From Rheinheimera texasensis DSM 17496 (GTDB taxonomy: Bacteria > Pseudomonadota > Gammaproteobacteria > Enterobacterales > Alteromonadaceae), in contig NZ_KL544006.1 in NCBI RefSeq assembly GCF_000711985.1, positions 1 through 64,000 of the forward strand: DNA of 64,000 bases, written 5' to 3'. Positions 16,960-25,620 of this stretch are shown one piece after another. The notes below the pieces were generated by a model. The model was not told where the DNA came from. It saw only the letters and a list, made by a program, of their open reading frames with translations, and searched no databases. The position numbers and the translations under genes were made by a program. Position 1 is the first letter of the stretch, and every line of letters begins with the position of its first letter.

Positions 16960-18132
16960 TTAGGAAAAATTGCGCGACATTATATGATGGTTTTGCACAA
17001 AACGCACGAGGTTGCTGGCAAGATCTTGCTGAGCCAGTAATTTGCTTTGCCAATCAAGTGTAAGCTTCTGTATTGCATCATAATTCTGAACAAATTCCGA
17101 CCATAGGGCGGCAAAATCTTGCTCTTGCTCCCAGGCCAGATGCAGCGCAGTCACCAGTGCTGCCAATTCAGCCGGAGCGTCCGCCAGCATCAGCTGTAAA
17201 AATGCCTGTAATTTATCCAGATGCGCCTGTTCGGCCTGACGATAAATCTGCCAGATAAATGGCTTTCCGGCCCAATGGGCGCGGATCACCGAATCTTCAC
17301 CCCGGACAAAATTGATATCACACAGTGCCAGCAGTAAGTCGTAGTCCGGTTGCGGCACAAACGGCAAAATTTGCAGGGTCAGACTGCCTTGCTGCAAAGA
17401 GCCGGTATTCGCCAAATCCGGGTATTGCAGGCGCAACGACTGTGCCAAAACACCTTCAGCGACCAATAATAAATTGGGTCTGACATCCAGTGTGAGCATC
17501 TGCAGCCAGCTCGCGATCCCGGCTTGGCTGTATGCAAATAACGACATCACACGGCTGCCGGGCGCCGGCGGATTTAACCCAAGCTTATGCCAGGCTTGTT
17601 GCTGCAGCGACTCACTGTGCTGCAGTGCCCGCGCCTGCGCAATCACATGCAGTTCACGCAACAAGCCTCCGACGTCGGCAGTAAAACCGGGGAAGAAAAA
17701 ATACTTTTTAAGCTTCACGCCTTGCTGCGGCGACGGTAAACCATGGCAGCCGGCAGCCCAAACCTCTGCTGTCAGATATTCCAGATTGAGCCAAATTGCC
17801 TGCGGGTTTGCCACCGCCAGCGCATTTAAAAACTCAGCCGGAATAGTACAGGCCAGAGCTTCGATACATAATGACGTCAGCTCAAGTTCAACCGGATGTA
17901 ACTGGCTTTGCGGTGCAACTGCGCTTTGCCAGTGCAGCACTGTAACGCCAGCGATGTGCTGGCGGCTTTGCTGTGGGTCCAGCTCAGGGCAAATTCTGGC
18001 AAAACTATTGAGGTCATCGACAAACAGCTGCACCTGACAGCTCTGCTCCGCCACCAGTTGGCGCGCTAAACGCCAGCAAATGCCGATATCGCCAAAATTG
18101 TCGACCACAGAACAGAAGATCACGACCGACAT
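16960..18132 (-). CDS. earP: EF-P arginine rhamnosyltransferase EarP
   Basis: This protein of about 390 residues is an inverting glycosyltransferase that transfers rhamnose from dTDP-rhamnose to the EF-P loop arginine. The N-terminus IFCSVVDNFGDIGICWRLAR contains D11 and D15, and RGEDS contains E279. These correspond to the catalytic or substrate-binding residues reported for the Pseudomonas enzyme (D13, D17, E273). The start at 18132 fits the family's length and N-terminus; upstream in-frame ATGs at 18177 and 18225 are possible, the first with GGAG nearby. It is 18 bases upstream of efp on the same strand, an operon of enzyme and substrate. Confidence 0.95.
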   Translation of the reverse strand: MSVVIFCSVVDNFGDIGICWRLARQLVAEQSCQVQLFVDDLNSFARICPELDPQQSRQHIAGVTVLHWQSAVAPQSQLHPVELELTSLCIEALACTIPAEFLNALAVANPQAIWLNLEYLTAEVWAAGCHGLPSPQQGVKLKKYFFFPGFTADVGGLLRELHVIAQARALQHSESLQQQAWHKLGLNPPAPGSRVMSLFAYSQAGIASWLQMLTLDVRPNLLLVAEGVLAQSLRLQYPDLANTGSLQQGSLTLQILPFVPQPDYDLLLALCDINFVRGEDSVIRAHWAGKPFIWQIYRQAEQAHLDKLQAFLQLMLADAPAELAALVTALHLAWEQEQDFAALWSEFVQNYDAIQKLTLDWQSKLLAQQDLASNLVRFVQNHHIMSRNFS

Positions 18133-18196
18133 GGCAGAGCTTTGGGCAGAATTTGCAACAGACAAATCAGTCAACATCAGGCTCCATGGCAAGGAT

Positions 18197-18571
18197 TCAG
18201 GCCAGCAAAGCGCGCAGTATAACACCGGCTAGTTTCAGGCTAAACGCCAGCGCCACGCCACAGAGCAGTAAAAACAGCAGCAACATCAGCTGGTACCAGC
18301 CAAGGTGCAGCCAATAGCGGCAACGGGCAAGAAACCCTGCAGTGCCCGGCAAGACGGGCGGATGTACAAACATTTGCCGCGCGAACAACAGCAACAGGCA
18401 CCACAATAACAACAGCAGCGGCAATAACAGCCATTCGCTGCGCTGCGGTTGCAGAAACAACAGCACCGTCGCAGTCAGGCAAAGTAAGGCGAATAACTGC
18501 AACTGCCGCGGTGAACACCGGAGACAACAGCGCTGCAGGATTTGTTGGTAGCGTTGCCAGAACTGGCGCAT
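18197..18571 (-). CDS. Small membrane protein of unknown function
   Basis: This 124-residue protein has three hydrophobic segments (about 27-41, 47-64 and 92-118) and a basic N-terminus (MRQFWQRYQQILQRC). I do not recognise the family. Its start codon shares a base with the stop of the gene before it (TGATG at 18573-18569), so the two are translationally coupled. It ends 64 bases before the preferred earP start. A same-length ORF in another frame (18240-18614) was rejected because it lacks this coupling and has a less protein-like composition. The reading frame is likely real; the function is unknown. Confidence 0.65.
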   Translation of the reverse strand: MRQFWQRYQQILQRCCLRCSPRQLQLFALLCLTATVLLFLQPQRSEWLLLPLLLLLWCLLLLFARQMFVHPPVLPGTAGFLARCRYWLHLGWYQLMLLLFLLLCGVALAFSLKLAGVILRALLA

Positions 18572-19077
18572 CAGGCCAGTTCCGGTGGATAAACGGCGGC
18601 AATGCCATGCTCACCGCGATAATCGGTCACCAGCCAGATTTGTTCAAACGGCTGCGCCTGCGGCAAATTGATACTTTGCCGAAATGGCTGCAATTGTTCA
18701 GGGTGCCATACCGGGTGGGTATTTCTGATCACCAGCCATACCCGCTCACTGTCATACCGTTTGTGAGCTTTTTGCCGGATCAGCCGGTCTAGCGCAGCCA
18801 GCATCCGCTCCTGCACCGGCACTTGCTGCAGCGCTGTTAATGCATCACGGGTTTGTGGGCTGAGTTCACGCCCCAGCAGCAACATCGCCTCCGCTTCGCT
18901 GCCGTATAAATGTGCGATCTCCAAATCCAGCCGCTGCTGCTCCAGGTAACAGGACACATCCGGTTTTGCCGGCTCGTTATGCCAGATATGCCGCATCGAC
19001 ACGCCAAAACGGCGCTGATAAAGCCGCATAAACAGACGGGCCGCCTCGTGTTCTAACCGGATCTTTTCCGCAACCAC
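18571..19077 (-). CDS. Uncharacterised soluble protein
   Basis: This 168-residue protein has no membrane segment or signal peptide. Its first half carries KPDVSCYLEQQRLDLEIAHL and its second half helices with QKAHKRYDSERVWLVI. A P-D pair, a later D-x-E and a lysine in a helix before a strand loosely recall the PD-(D/E)xK nuclease layout, but the spacing is not convincing and I would not assign it. It is the first gene of a probable four-gene minus-strand unit ending in earP-efp, and is divergent from the diguanylate cyclase gene. Its start lies 110 bases from that gene. Confidence 0.7.
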   Translation of the reverse strand: MVAEKIRLEHEAARLFMRLYQRRFGVSMRHIWHNEPAKPDVSCYLEQQRLDLEIAHLYGSEAEAMLLLGRELSPQTRDALTALQQVPVQERMLAALDRLIRQKAHKRYDSERVWLVIRNTHPVWHPEQLQPFRQSINLPQAQPFEQIWLVTDYRGEHGIAAVYPPELA

Positions 19078-19187
19078 CTATATAAACCCACTTAGCCTAT
19101 GAATAAACAGTTCTGATTCTACTGCAGTTTTCTGCATGGCATCTATAGTAATCCACAGGGCAGTTCTGACTCGATGCCGAGGAATTT

Positions 19188-20444
19188 GTGTCTGAAAAAC
19201 CAGCGCAACCCCGCGCGCTTTCATTAGTTAGCCGGTTAACGCGGCTGAATCTGCTGATCCTCGCCGGTACGATTTTTCTGACCGTTGCTATCCTTGCCGC
19301 CGTGACCTGGCATTCAGCACGGGCTCGCCATTTAGCGGTTGCCGTCGCTAATACAGAACAATTGGCGCTGAATCTGGCGTCAAGCCTGGTATTTCAGGAT
19401 AAAGCGGCCGCACAGCGCGAAATCACAGCGTATACCCAGCGCCCTGATGTGCAATCGGTGCTGGTCTTTGATGCCAACATGCAGTTGTTTGCTCCAGAAC
19501 AGGCACCAGCGCTTTGGCAAGACAGTCCGTCCTACGAGCTGCAACAGTTACAACAGATGCAAATCAAAAGGCCAATCCGACTCGAGAACGAGACTGTCGG
19601 CGCCGTCGTGGTCACTGAGAACCTGTACAGTTTGCAGCAAAGCCTGCTATCAATGCTGGCGCTGTTTTTCGGCATCATGATACTGGCGCTGCTGCTCGCC
19701 AGCCGTCTGCTACGCTGGGTACAGCGCCGGGCACTGGCACCGGTACTGGAACTGGCGGAGCTGGCAGAATTTGCCGCCAGGCATCAGGACTACAGTATTC
19801 GCGCCCGAATTCGCCGACGCGACGAGGTTGGCCGGCTGGGTGAGCGGCTCAATGAACTATTCAAACGTACAGAGATCTGGCAGCAAGATCTGCAACAACA
19901 ACTGCAGGCGCAAAAACAAGCCAGCCAGCAACTGGACAAGCTGGCCCACTATGACCATCTGACCGGTCTTGCCAACCGGCTTTATTTTGAGGCTGAACTG
20001 CCCCGCGCTGTCGAACAGACTCTGCAAAACGGACAGCACCTCGCTTTGTTATTTATCGATCTCGACAACTTTAAAACTGTGAATGACCAATGGGGCCACG
20101 ATGCCGGAGATGAAGTGCTGCAGATAGTTGCCAAGCGTATGGTGTCGCAGCTTCGCCAGAGTGATCTGGTGTTTCGTCTCGGCGGCGACGAGTTTGCGGT
20201 CCTGTTGGCCGATATTGTCCAGCCCGAACGCGCGGAGCTGCTGGCCGATCGTATCATCCAGTCCATTCGGGAACCCATGTGGGTAAAAGCGGCACTGATG
20301 CCGGTCGGCGCAACTGTTGGTCTGGCGTTATGTCCGAATAACAGCAGCGATGCCCACCAATTGCTGCAACAAGCAGACGAAGCGATGTATCAGGCCAAAC
20401 GTGCCGGCAAAAACACCTTCAGGAGGTACCTTGCTGCCAGCTAA
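19188..20444 (+). CDS. Membrane diguanylate cyclase with HAMP and GGDEF domains (YfiN-like)
   Basis: This 418-residue protein has a first transmembrane helix (about 19-42), a periplasmic CHASE8-like region (about 43-150), a second helix (about 153-172), a HAMP domain (about 175-230), a short coiled coil and a GGDEF domain (about 255-415). The active site GGDEF is intact at 332-336, and the inhibitory site RQSD lies five residues before it, so it should make c-di-GMP with product feedback. It begins at GTG after AGGA. The layout matches YfiN/TpbB, and a YfiR-like gene closes the operon. It overlaps the TonB receptor gene by 14 bases. Confidence 0.92.
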   Translation: MSEKPAQPRALSLVSRLTRLNLLILAGTIFLTVAILAAVTWHSARARHLAVAVANTEQLALNLASSLVFQDKAAAQREITAYTQRPDVQSVLVFDANMQLFAPEQAPALWQDSPSYELQQLQQMQIKRPIRLENETVGAVVVTENLYSLQQSLLSMLALFFGIMILALLLASRLLRWVQRRALAPVLELAELAEFAARHQDYSIRARIRRRDEVGRLGERLNELFKRTEIWQQDLQQQLQAQKQASQQLDKLAHYDHLTGLANRLYFEAELPRAVEQTLQNGQHLALLFIDLDNFKTVNDQWGHDAGDEVLQIVAKRMVSQLRQSDLVFRLGGDEFAVLLADIVQPERAELLADRIIQSIREPMWVKAALMPVGATVGLALCPNNSSDAHQLLQQADEAMYQAKRAGKNTFRRYLAAS

Positions 20445-22392
20445 AGCCGCCCGGCCCGCTTCACTGTTACTAATCCTGTGGCCAGCTTTTGGGCAGAGCC
20501 AGGAAACTCCCAGCCTGGAGCAACTGTTAAACACGCCACTGACGGAGATCCCAACACAGATTGAAGTGAGCACCGCATCACGTTTTACCCAGTCCAGCGC
20601 CCAAAGCGCGAATCTGACGTACGTGGTGACCGCAAATGATATCGTACAGTTTCAGTATCAAACGCTGGCGCAAATTCTACAGAGCCTGCCCGGCATTTAT
20701 GTCAGCATTGACGGCGCCTTTCAATATGTCGGTGTACGGGGCTTAGGCCAACCCGGAGACTTTAATTCGAGGTTGTTATTTCTGCTCGATGGCGTAAGGA
20801 TTAACGAAAACATCTATGACGCCGGCTTGCTCGGCAGTGACGCTTTGATAGATGTGGAAAACATAGATCGGGTTGAATTTGCTGCCGGGCCCGGCGCTGC
20901 TGTTTATGGTAACAATGCGTTTTTTGGTGTGGTGAATATCCTGACCAAAACCGCCCAGCAACTGCGCGGTGCCGGAGTTAAACTGTCTCTGCAATCTGAT
21001 GGTGCCAACAAATATTTTATCCATACCGCAAATCGGCTGGAGCAAGGCAGCGAATGGTGGTTCAGTGCCGGCCATCAGCAACATCCGCAAATGCCACTGG
21101 CCTTTCCTGCACCGCAGCGTTTTGCCGACCAGTTTGAGCAATTAAACAACGAGCATTTAACCCGGCTGCGGTTGGGCGGCAAACATCAGGGCTTACGATT
21201 TCAGGCACTTTGGTCAACGCAGCGGCGCAATTCACCGGATTTGCTGCCAACGCCACAAGGCTGGCTGACAGCACCGGTACAGGATCAAAATGATAACCTG
21301 CTGCTGTCACTGGCGCATCAGCATGAACTACGGGACGATCTCAGCCTCAGCGGACATCTGAATTACAACAGCAGCGAGTATCAGCGTGCTGCGCCGTTAT
21401 TTCATCCGGAGTGGGGCCTGACCAGCTTAGACAGCGACCAGCTGGGCCGGTGGTACAGCGGCGACTTACTGCTGCAGTATCAGGGTCTGGCCGCACACGA
21501 CTTACTGGCTGGCGTGGAATTTCAGGACGATGTCCGGCAACAAATTGAAGTGCGTTTTCACCACGATGCAGAATTGTTGCAGGGTTACTACGGCCATAAC
21601 CAGCGTCGCTCGTTTTTTCTGCAGGACCAGTGGCAGTACAGTGCAACACAAAGCCTGCTGCTGGGTGCGCGTTATGACGACACCAGAGTCAGCGGGCATC
21701 GCATCAGTCCCAGGCTGGGCTGGATCTGGCAATGGTCAGACACGCAGCAAATCAAACTGCTGTATGGATCCGCGTATCGCGCAGCAAATCTGTACGAATT
21801 TGCCACTAACTTCAGTTTTGACCAGCCGGTGCCTGAAGATGAAGTCATCAATTCGGCAGAAATCAGTTATGAGCAGCGGTTGTCAACCCGCTTCAGTTAT
21901 CGCCTGGCCTGGTTTGATGCCGGCATGCGGCGGCTGATCCGGATGACACCGGATGCAGCTGTGTTCAGTAATGCCCAACGTATCCAACAACATGGTCTGA
22001 ATCTGGATCTGGATTGGCGTCTGGATAGTGGGCAGATGCTGACTGCAGCATGGTCCTGGCAAAGGGGCCGTGATGTCAGCGGTTACCCGCTGCAGAACTC
22101 GCCACAACATCTGCTGAAACTACAGCTATTGCAACCACTTCCCATGCTGAGCACTGAGCTGAGCCTGCAGGTGCTGGCGCTGAGCCGGCGTCAGGTCGGT
22201 GACAGCATGTTACCCGGATACGGCCTGATCAATGCCGGCCTGCATTTCCAGCTGCACGAGCGGCATCAGTTGCAGCTGCAGCTCTACAACCTGCTGGATA
22301 AAGTGGTGTACGACAGACCTATGCTGTTGAATCCTCCAAGCATGCAACCGGGCCGGCTATTCGGTCTGAGCTGGAGCTGGCAATTATGGTGA
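20431..22392 (+). CDS. TonB-dependent receptor
   Basis: This outer-membrane receptor has about 653 residues: a signal peptide (basic MLPAKAARP, then SLLLILWPAFGQS), a plug domain (about 35-165, with QILQSLPGIYVSIDG and GVRGLGQPGDFNSRLLFLLDGV) and a 22-strand-type barrel ending in SWSWQLW. The preferred start is TTG at 20431, four bases after a perfect AGGAGG; CTG at 20434 is an alternative. The longer in-frame ORF from 20317 would begin inside the cyclase gene and place the signal peptide about 40 residues in, so I rejected it. Ligand is unknown; no siderophore or cobalamin genes are near. It overlaps the YfiR-like gene by seven bases. Confidence 0.9.
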   Translation: MLPAKAARPASLLLILWPAFGQSQETPSLEQLLNTPLTEIPTQIEVSTASRFTQSSAQSANLTYVVTANDIVQFQYQTLAQILQSLPGIYVSIDGAFQYVGVRGLGQPGDFNSRLLFLLDGVRINENIYDAGLLGSDALIDVENIDRVEFAAGPGAAVYGNNAFFGVVNILTKTAQQLRGAGVKLSLQSDGANKYFIHTANRLEQGSEWWFSAGHQQHPQMPLAFPAPQRFADQFEQLNNEHLTRLRLGGKHQGLRFQALWSTQRRNSPDLLPTPQGWLTAPVQDQNDNLLLSLAHQHELRDDLSLSGHLNYNSSEYQRAAPLFHPEWGLTSLDSDQLGRWYSGDLLLQYQGLAAHDLLAGVEFQDDVRQQIEVRFHHDAELLQGYYGHNQRRSFFLQDQWQYSATQSLLLGARYDDTRVSGHRISPRLGWIWQWSDTQQIKLLYGSAYRAANLYEFATNFSFDQPVPEDEVINSAEISYEQRLSTRFSYRLAWFDAGMRRLIRMTPDAAVFSNAQRIQQHGLNLDLDWRLDSGQMLTAAWSWQRGRDVSGYPLQNSPQHLLKLQLLQPLPMLSTELSLQVLALSRRQVGDSMLPGYGLINAGLHFQLHERHQLQLQLYNLLDKVVYDRPMLLNPPSMQPGRLFGLSWSWQLW

Positions 22393-22874
22393 AATCTATG
22401 CTGCTGATACTGGTTTGCAGCCTGGGGTTATCCTTGCCGCTTCAGGCTGCCGATGAATTCAGCCTCAAAGCCACCTTTTTATACCGCTTTGCTCAGTTTA
22501 CCGAATGGCCGCCACCTCCACGGGGGCAAATCCGCTTCTGCCTGCTTGGTCATCCTGCTTTGTTGGAGGCGTTTAGCAGGCTCAGTCTACCTGTAGATGT
22601 GAAAGACCTCAGCAGCAAAAAACTGCTGAACCAATGTGATGTCTTAATGCTGGGATTGTCAGACCGCCAGCTGCTGGCGCAGTGGCAAGCCGACCTCGCC
22701 GGCACGCCGTTGTTAATAGTCACCGATAATAACGAGGCATACCGCCAGCTTGGCACTATTCAACTGGTTACTTCACCTGATGGCATCAGTTTTCAGGTCA
22801 ACCTGCAACGCGCTGCCGCCCATCAGATTAAATTGGGTTCACAACTGCTGAAACTGGCGCGCCGGGTGGATTAA
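22386..22874 (+). CDS. YfiR family periplasmic protein (DUF4154)
   Basis: This 162-residue exported protein has a signal peptide (MLLILVCSLGLSLPLQA) followed by the YfiR/DUF4154 fold start EFSLKATFLYRFAQFTEWP. In Pseudomonas, YfiR binds the periplasmic part of the cyclase YfiN and represses it. Here it is the third gene of an operon whose first gene is a YfiN-like cyclase. It overlaps the receptor gene and is convergent with the binding-protein gene nine bases on. I see no YfiB-type OmpA lipoprotein; the TonB receptor sits in the middle instead. Control of the cyclase by this protein is inferred. Confidence 0.88.
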   Translation: MVKSMLLILVCSLGLSLPLQAADEFSLKATFLYRFAQFTEWPPPPRGQIRFCLLGHPALLEAFSRLSLPVDVKDLSSKKLLNQCDVLMLGLSDRQLLAQWQADLAGTPLLIVTDNNEAYRQLGTIQLVTSPDGISFQVNLQRAAAHQIKLGSQLLKLARRVD

Positions 22875-22883
22875 ACAGAATAC

Positions 22884-23714
22884 TTATAAGTTGTGCGGCC
22901 GCACCGGCAGATATGGGTTCTGAATAGCGATCACACGCCGTTTAGGCAAATCTAATGCCTTGAGCTTGGCGGCGAAATGTTGATCAAACAGCCGCTGCAA
23001 GCTGCCATCCTGCTGCATTTGCTGTAACCCTTGCTGAAGCAACAGCGCCAGTTGTGGATTTTGCTGGCTGACAAAAAAATACTCAGCCGAAGGATATTTC
23101 AACAGCCACTGGCTTTCGATGATAAGCCCATCAGCCTGCCACTGGGCCGCTTCGTCACTCACTTCGAGCACACCGCGTGGCACCGCATCGACGCGATTTT
23201 TCAGCAACAACGGAAATAAATTGGCATATTGCGATACGCCCTGCACCTGCCAGCCGTGCTGGCGCAGCAAGCCGGTATCCAGCCAGTCATGCACCTGGGC
23301 AAAGCGCAGTTCGCGCCACTGCGCACCGGTGCGCAGTGCGGCAAAACGGCTGGCTTGCTGTTGATGAATTAGCAGAACCCGATATCCGCCATAACCGAAA
23401 TAAATAGGAATGCGAACCGGCAGGTATTTTTGTTCACGATCCACCGAGGTTAAAGTCCAGACTACATCTACTCCGCCACCAGGCGCCAACTCTTCAAGCG
23501 CCCGGCTGCGGGAAAATATATGGCGTGAAGGCTGTACCTGCGTCTGAGGTGAGCTACGGGACAGCGCCGCAGCTAATAACGCGATGGCATAATCAGAACG
23601 ATGATCCTGCGCGTTCTGAGGCTGTGGGTAACGCACCACCGCCGGAGCCGCCAGCACCGGCGAACATAGCCACCAGATGATAGTTATCAATACCCGCAAC
23701 ATTGTCACCTGCAT
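22884..23714 (-). CDS. Periplasmic solute-binding protein, SBP_bac_3-like
   Basis: This protein of about 276 residues has a signal peptide (MLRVLITIIWWLCSPVLA) and a two-lobed amino-acid-binding-protein-like mature part (about 25-265). The LPVRIPIYFGYGGYRVLLIH stretch and a C-terminal LALLLQQGLQQMQQDGSLQRLFDQHF helix recall extracellular solute-binding proteins of family 3. No permease or ATPase gene is adjacent, so it may be a sensor or orphan protein. The start at 23714 (or 23702) places the signal peptide correctly; the longer ORF to 23969 would run into glnS. It lies 101 bases downstream of glnS, past the glnS terminator. Confidence 0.75.
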   Translation of the reverse strand: MQVTMLRVLITIIWWLCSPVLAAPAVVRYPQPQNAQDHRSDYAIALLAAALSRSSPQTQVQPSRHIFSRSRALEELAPGGGVDVVWTLTSVDREQKYLPVRIPIYFGYGGYRVLLIHQQQASRFAALRTGAQWRELRFAQVHDWLDTGLLRQHGWQVQGVSQYANLFPLLLKNRVDAVPRGVLEVSDEAAQWQADGLIIESQWLLKYPSAEYFFVSQQNPQLALLLQQGLQQMQQDGSLQRLFDQHFAAKLKALDLPKRRVIAIQNPYLPVRPHNL

Positions 23715-23781
23715 CCTTGCACCTGCTGTCTCCACTGATACTATCAACCGGCTTTGGTCAGTATAGAGTTGTAAAGGACAT

Positions 23782-23807
23782 AAAAAAACCAGCCCGCAGG
23801 CTGGTTT
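23782..23807 (-). terminator. Intrinsic terminator of glnS
   Basis: AAACCAGCC (23786-23794) pairs with GGCTGGTTT (23799-23807) around a CGCA loop. On the minus strand it is followed by a run of seven T, eight bases after the glnS stop. Confidence 0.92.
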
Positions 23808-23814
23808 GATTTTA

Positions 23815-25476
23815 TCAGGCTTCGGCAGCGAAGCTGTCGCGCAAACCGACTGTGCGGTTAAACACCAGTGCCTCGGGGCTGCTGTCGCGGTTGTCTGCGC
23901 AATAATACCCTTCACGTTCAAACTGGAAGGCCAGTTCTGGTGCTGCTTGTGTAAGGCTTGGCTCAACAAAACCGTGTTTAACTTGCAGCGACGCCGGGTT
24001 GATCACCTGGATAAAGTCATCTTCGGCAGCCGGATTAGGCACACTGAACAAGCGGTCATAAACCCGGAACTCAGCAGTTTTGGCTTGTGAGGCTTCAACC
24101 CAATGGATCACGCCACGTACTTTACGGCCATCGGCCGGGTTTTTGCCAAGCGTTTCAGGGTCATAGCTACAAATCAGCTCCAGAATGTTGCCATCTGCAT
24201 CTTTGATGACTTCGTCAGCGCGAATGACATAAGCACCACGCAGCCGCACTTCACCACCAGTGACCATGCGCTTGTAATGCTTGTTGGCTTCTTCGCGGAA
24301 ATCCGCCCGGTCGATGTACAGCACTTTGCCAAATGGCACTTTACGGCTGCCCATGCTTTCATCTTTTGGATGATTGGCCACGTCCAGCCATTCCACGTCA
24401 GCGTTGAAATTGCTGATAGTGACTTTCAGCGGGTCCAGTACGGCCATGGCGCGCGGAGCGTGTGCATCCAAATCTTCGCGGATACAGGCTTCCAGTGCGC
24501 TCATCTCGATGACGTTGTCTTGTTTGGTGATGCCGATGCGTTTAGCGAATTCACGTAACGACGCTGGTGTATAACCGCGACGGCGCAGACCGGCAATCGT
24601 CGGCATCCGCGGGTCATCCCAACCGGAGACATGGTTGCCTTCAACCAGCTGATGTAATTTACGTTTACTCATCACCTGGTATTCCAGGTTCAGCCGCGAA
24701 AACTCGATTTGCTGCGGGTGACAAGGAATAGTGATGTTATCGAGGATCCAGTCGTACAACCGGCGGTTGTCCTGGAATTCCAATGTACAAAGCGAATGCG
24801 TGATGCCTTCGAGCGCGTCCGAAATACAGTGAGTAAAATCGTACATCGGGTAGATGCACCATTTGTCACCGGTCTGATGGTGATGGGCAAATTTCACGCG
24901 GTAAATCACCGGGTCGCGCATACAGATAAAAGACGACGACATGTCGATTTTGGCGCGCAGAGAGCACTCACCTTCTTTAAAACCACCAGCGCGCATTTTT
25001 TCAAACAGCGCCAGGTTTTCCGCCGGTGAAGTGTCACGGGTCGGACTCGGTTTGCCCGGTTGCGTCAGGCTGCCGCGGTATTCACGCATCTCTTCGGCGT
25101 TTAAGAAACAGACATAGGCCAGGCCTTTGTTGATGAGTTCAACCGCATAACCATACAGCGCGTCAAAATAATCCGACGAATAACGCACATTGCCGTCCCA
25201 CTGGAAACCCAGCCACTGCACGTCCTGCTGAATGGAATTGACGAAATCGATGTTTTCTTTTTCCGGGTTGGTGTCATCAAACCGCAGATTGCACTTGCCC
25301 TGATAATCCTGGGCGATACCGAAATTCAGACAGATAGATTTGGCGTGACCAATGTGCAGGTAACCATTTGGTTCAGGCGGAAAACGGGTTTGTACCGCAT
25401 TGTGCTTACCGGAAGCTAAATCGGCATCAATGATTTGCCGGATAAAATTGGTGGGGCGTGTCTCGATGTCCGCCAT
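23815..25476 (-). CDS. glnS: Glutamine-tRNA ligase
   Basis: This 553-residue class I aminoacyl-tRNA synthetase charges tRNA-Gln with glutamine. The HIGH-type motif is in [14 protein letters not shown] (near 34-47) and the KMSKS-type motif is VMSKRK (near 268). Two C-terminal beta-barrel anticodon-binding domains follow. The length equals the E. coli enzyme (554). The start at 25476 is right for the family (about 25 residues before the HIGH region). It appears to be a single-gene unit with its own terminator. Confidence 0.99.
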   Translation of the reverse strand: MADIETRPTNFIRQIIDADLASGKHNAVQTRFPPEPNGYLHIGHAKSICLNFGIAQDYQGKCNLRFDDTNPEKENIDFVNSIQQDVQWLGFQWDGNVRYSSDYFDALYGYAVELINKGLAYVCFLNAEEMREYRGSLTQPGKPSPTRDTSPAENLALFEKMRAGGFKEGECSLRAKIDMSSSFICMRDPVIYRVKFAHHHQTGDKWCIYPMYDFTHCISDALEGITHSLCTLEFQDNRRLYDWILDNITIPCHPQQIEFSRLNLEYQVMSKRKLHQLVEGNHVSGWDDPRMPTIAGLRRRGYTPASLREFAKRIGITKQDNVIEMSALEACIREDLDAHAPRAMAVLDPLKVTISNFNADVEWLDVANHPKDESMGSRKVPFGKVLYIDRADFREEANKHYKRMVTGGEVRLRGAYVIRADEVIKDADGNILELICSYDPETLGKNPADGRKVRGVIHWVEASQAKTAEFRVYDRLFSVPNPAAEDDFIQVINPASLQVKHGFVEPSLTQAAPELAFQFEREGYYCADNRDSSPEALVFNRTVGLRDSFAAEA

Positions 25477-25580
25477 ATAAATCAGATCCTTGTTGGAATA
25501 AATGCTGAATGCTGGGGCGCATTATAACACCGGCGTGCGCGCTGACCAGTGGCTGCAGCGTGCTCTGCTGGCAATAAGCA

Positions 25581-25602
25581 AAAAAGCGGCCGAAGCCGCT
25601 TC
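25581..25602 (-). terminator. Intrinsic terminator of the S10 peptidase gene
   Basis: On the minus strand GAAGCGGC-TTCG-GCCGCTT forms a stable stem with a UUCG tetraloop, followed by T residues (TTTTTTGC), 19 bases after the stop at 25621. Confidence 0.9.
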
Positions 25603-25620
25603 TCTTCGGAATAACGCCGA

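Noticed and set aside
18240-18614. 124-codon minus-strand ORF overlapping the small membrane protein
   Set aside because: It is in another frame, Ala/Val-rich, and lacks the TGATG coupling that the 18197-18571 frame has with the gene before it.
20317-20430. N-terminal extension of the TonB receptor
   Set aside because: It lies inside the diguanylate cyclase gene and would bury the signal peptide.
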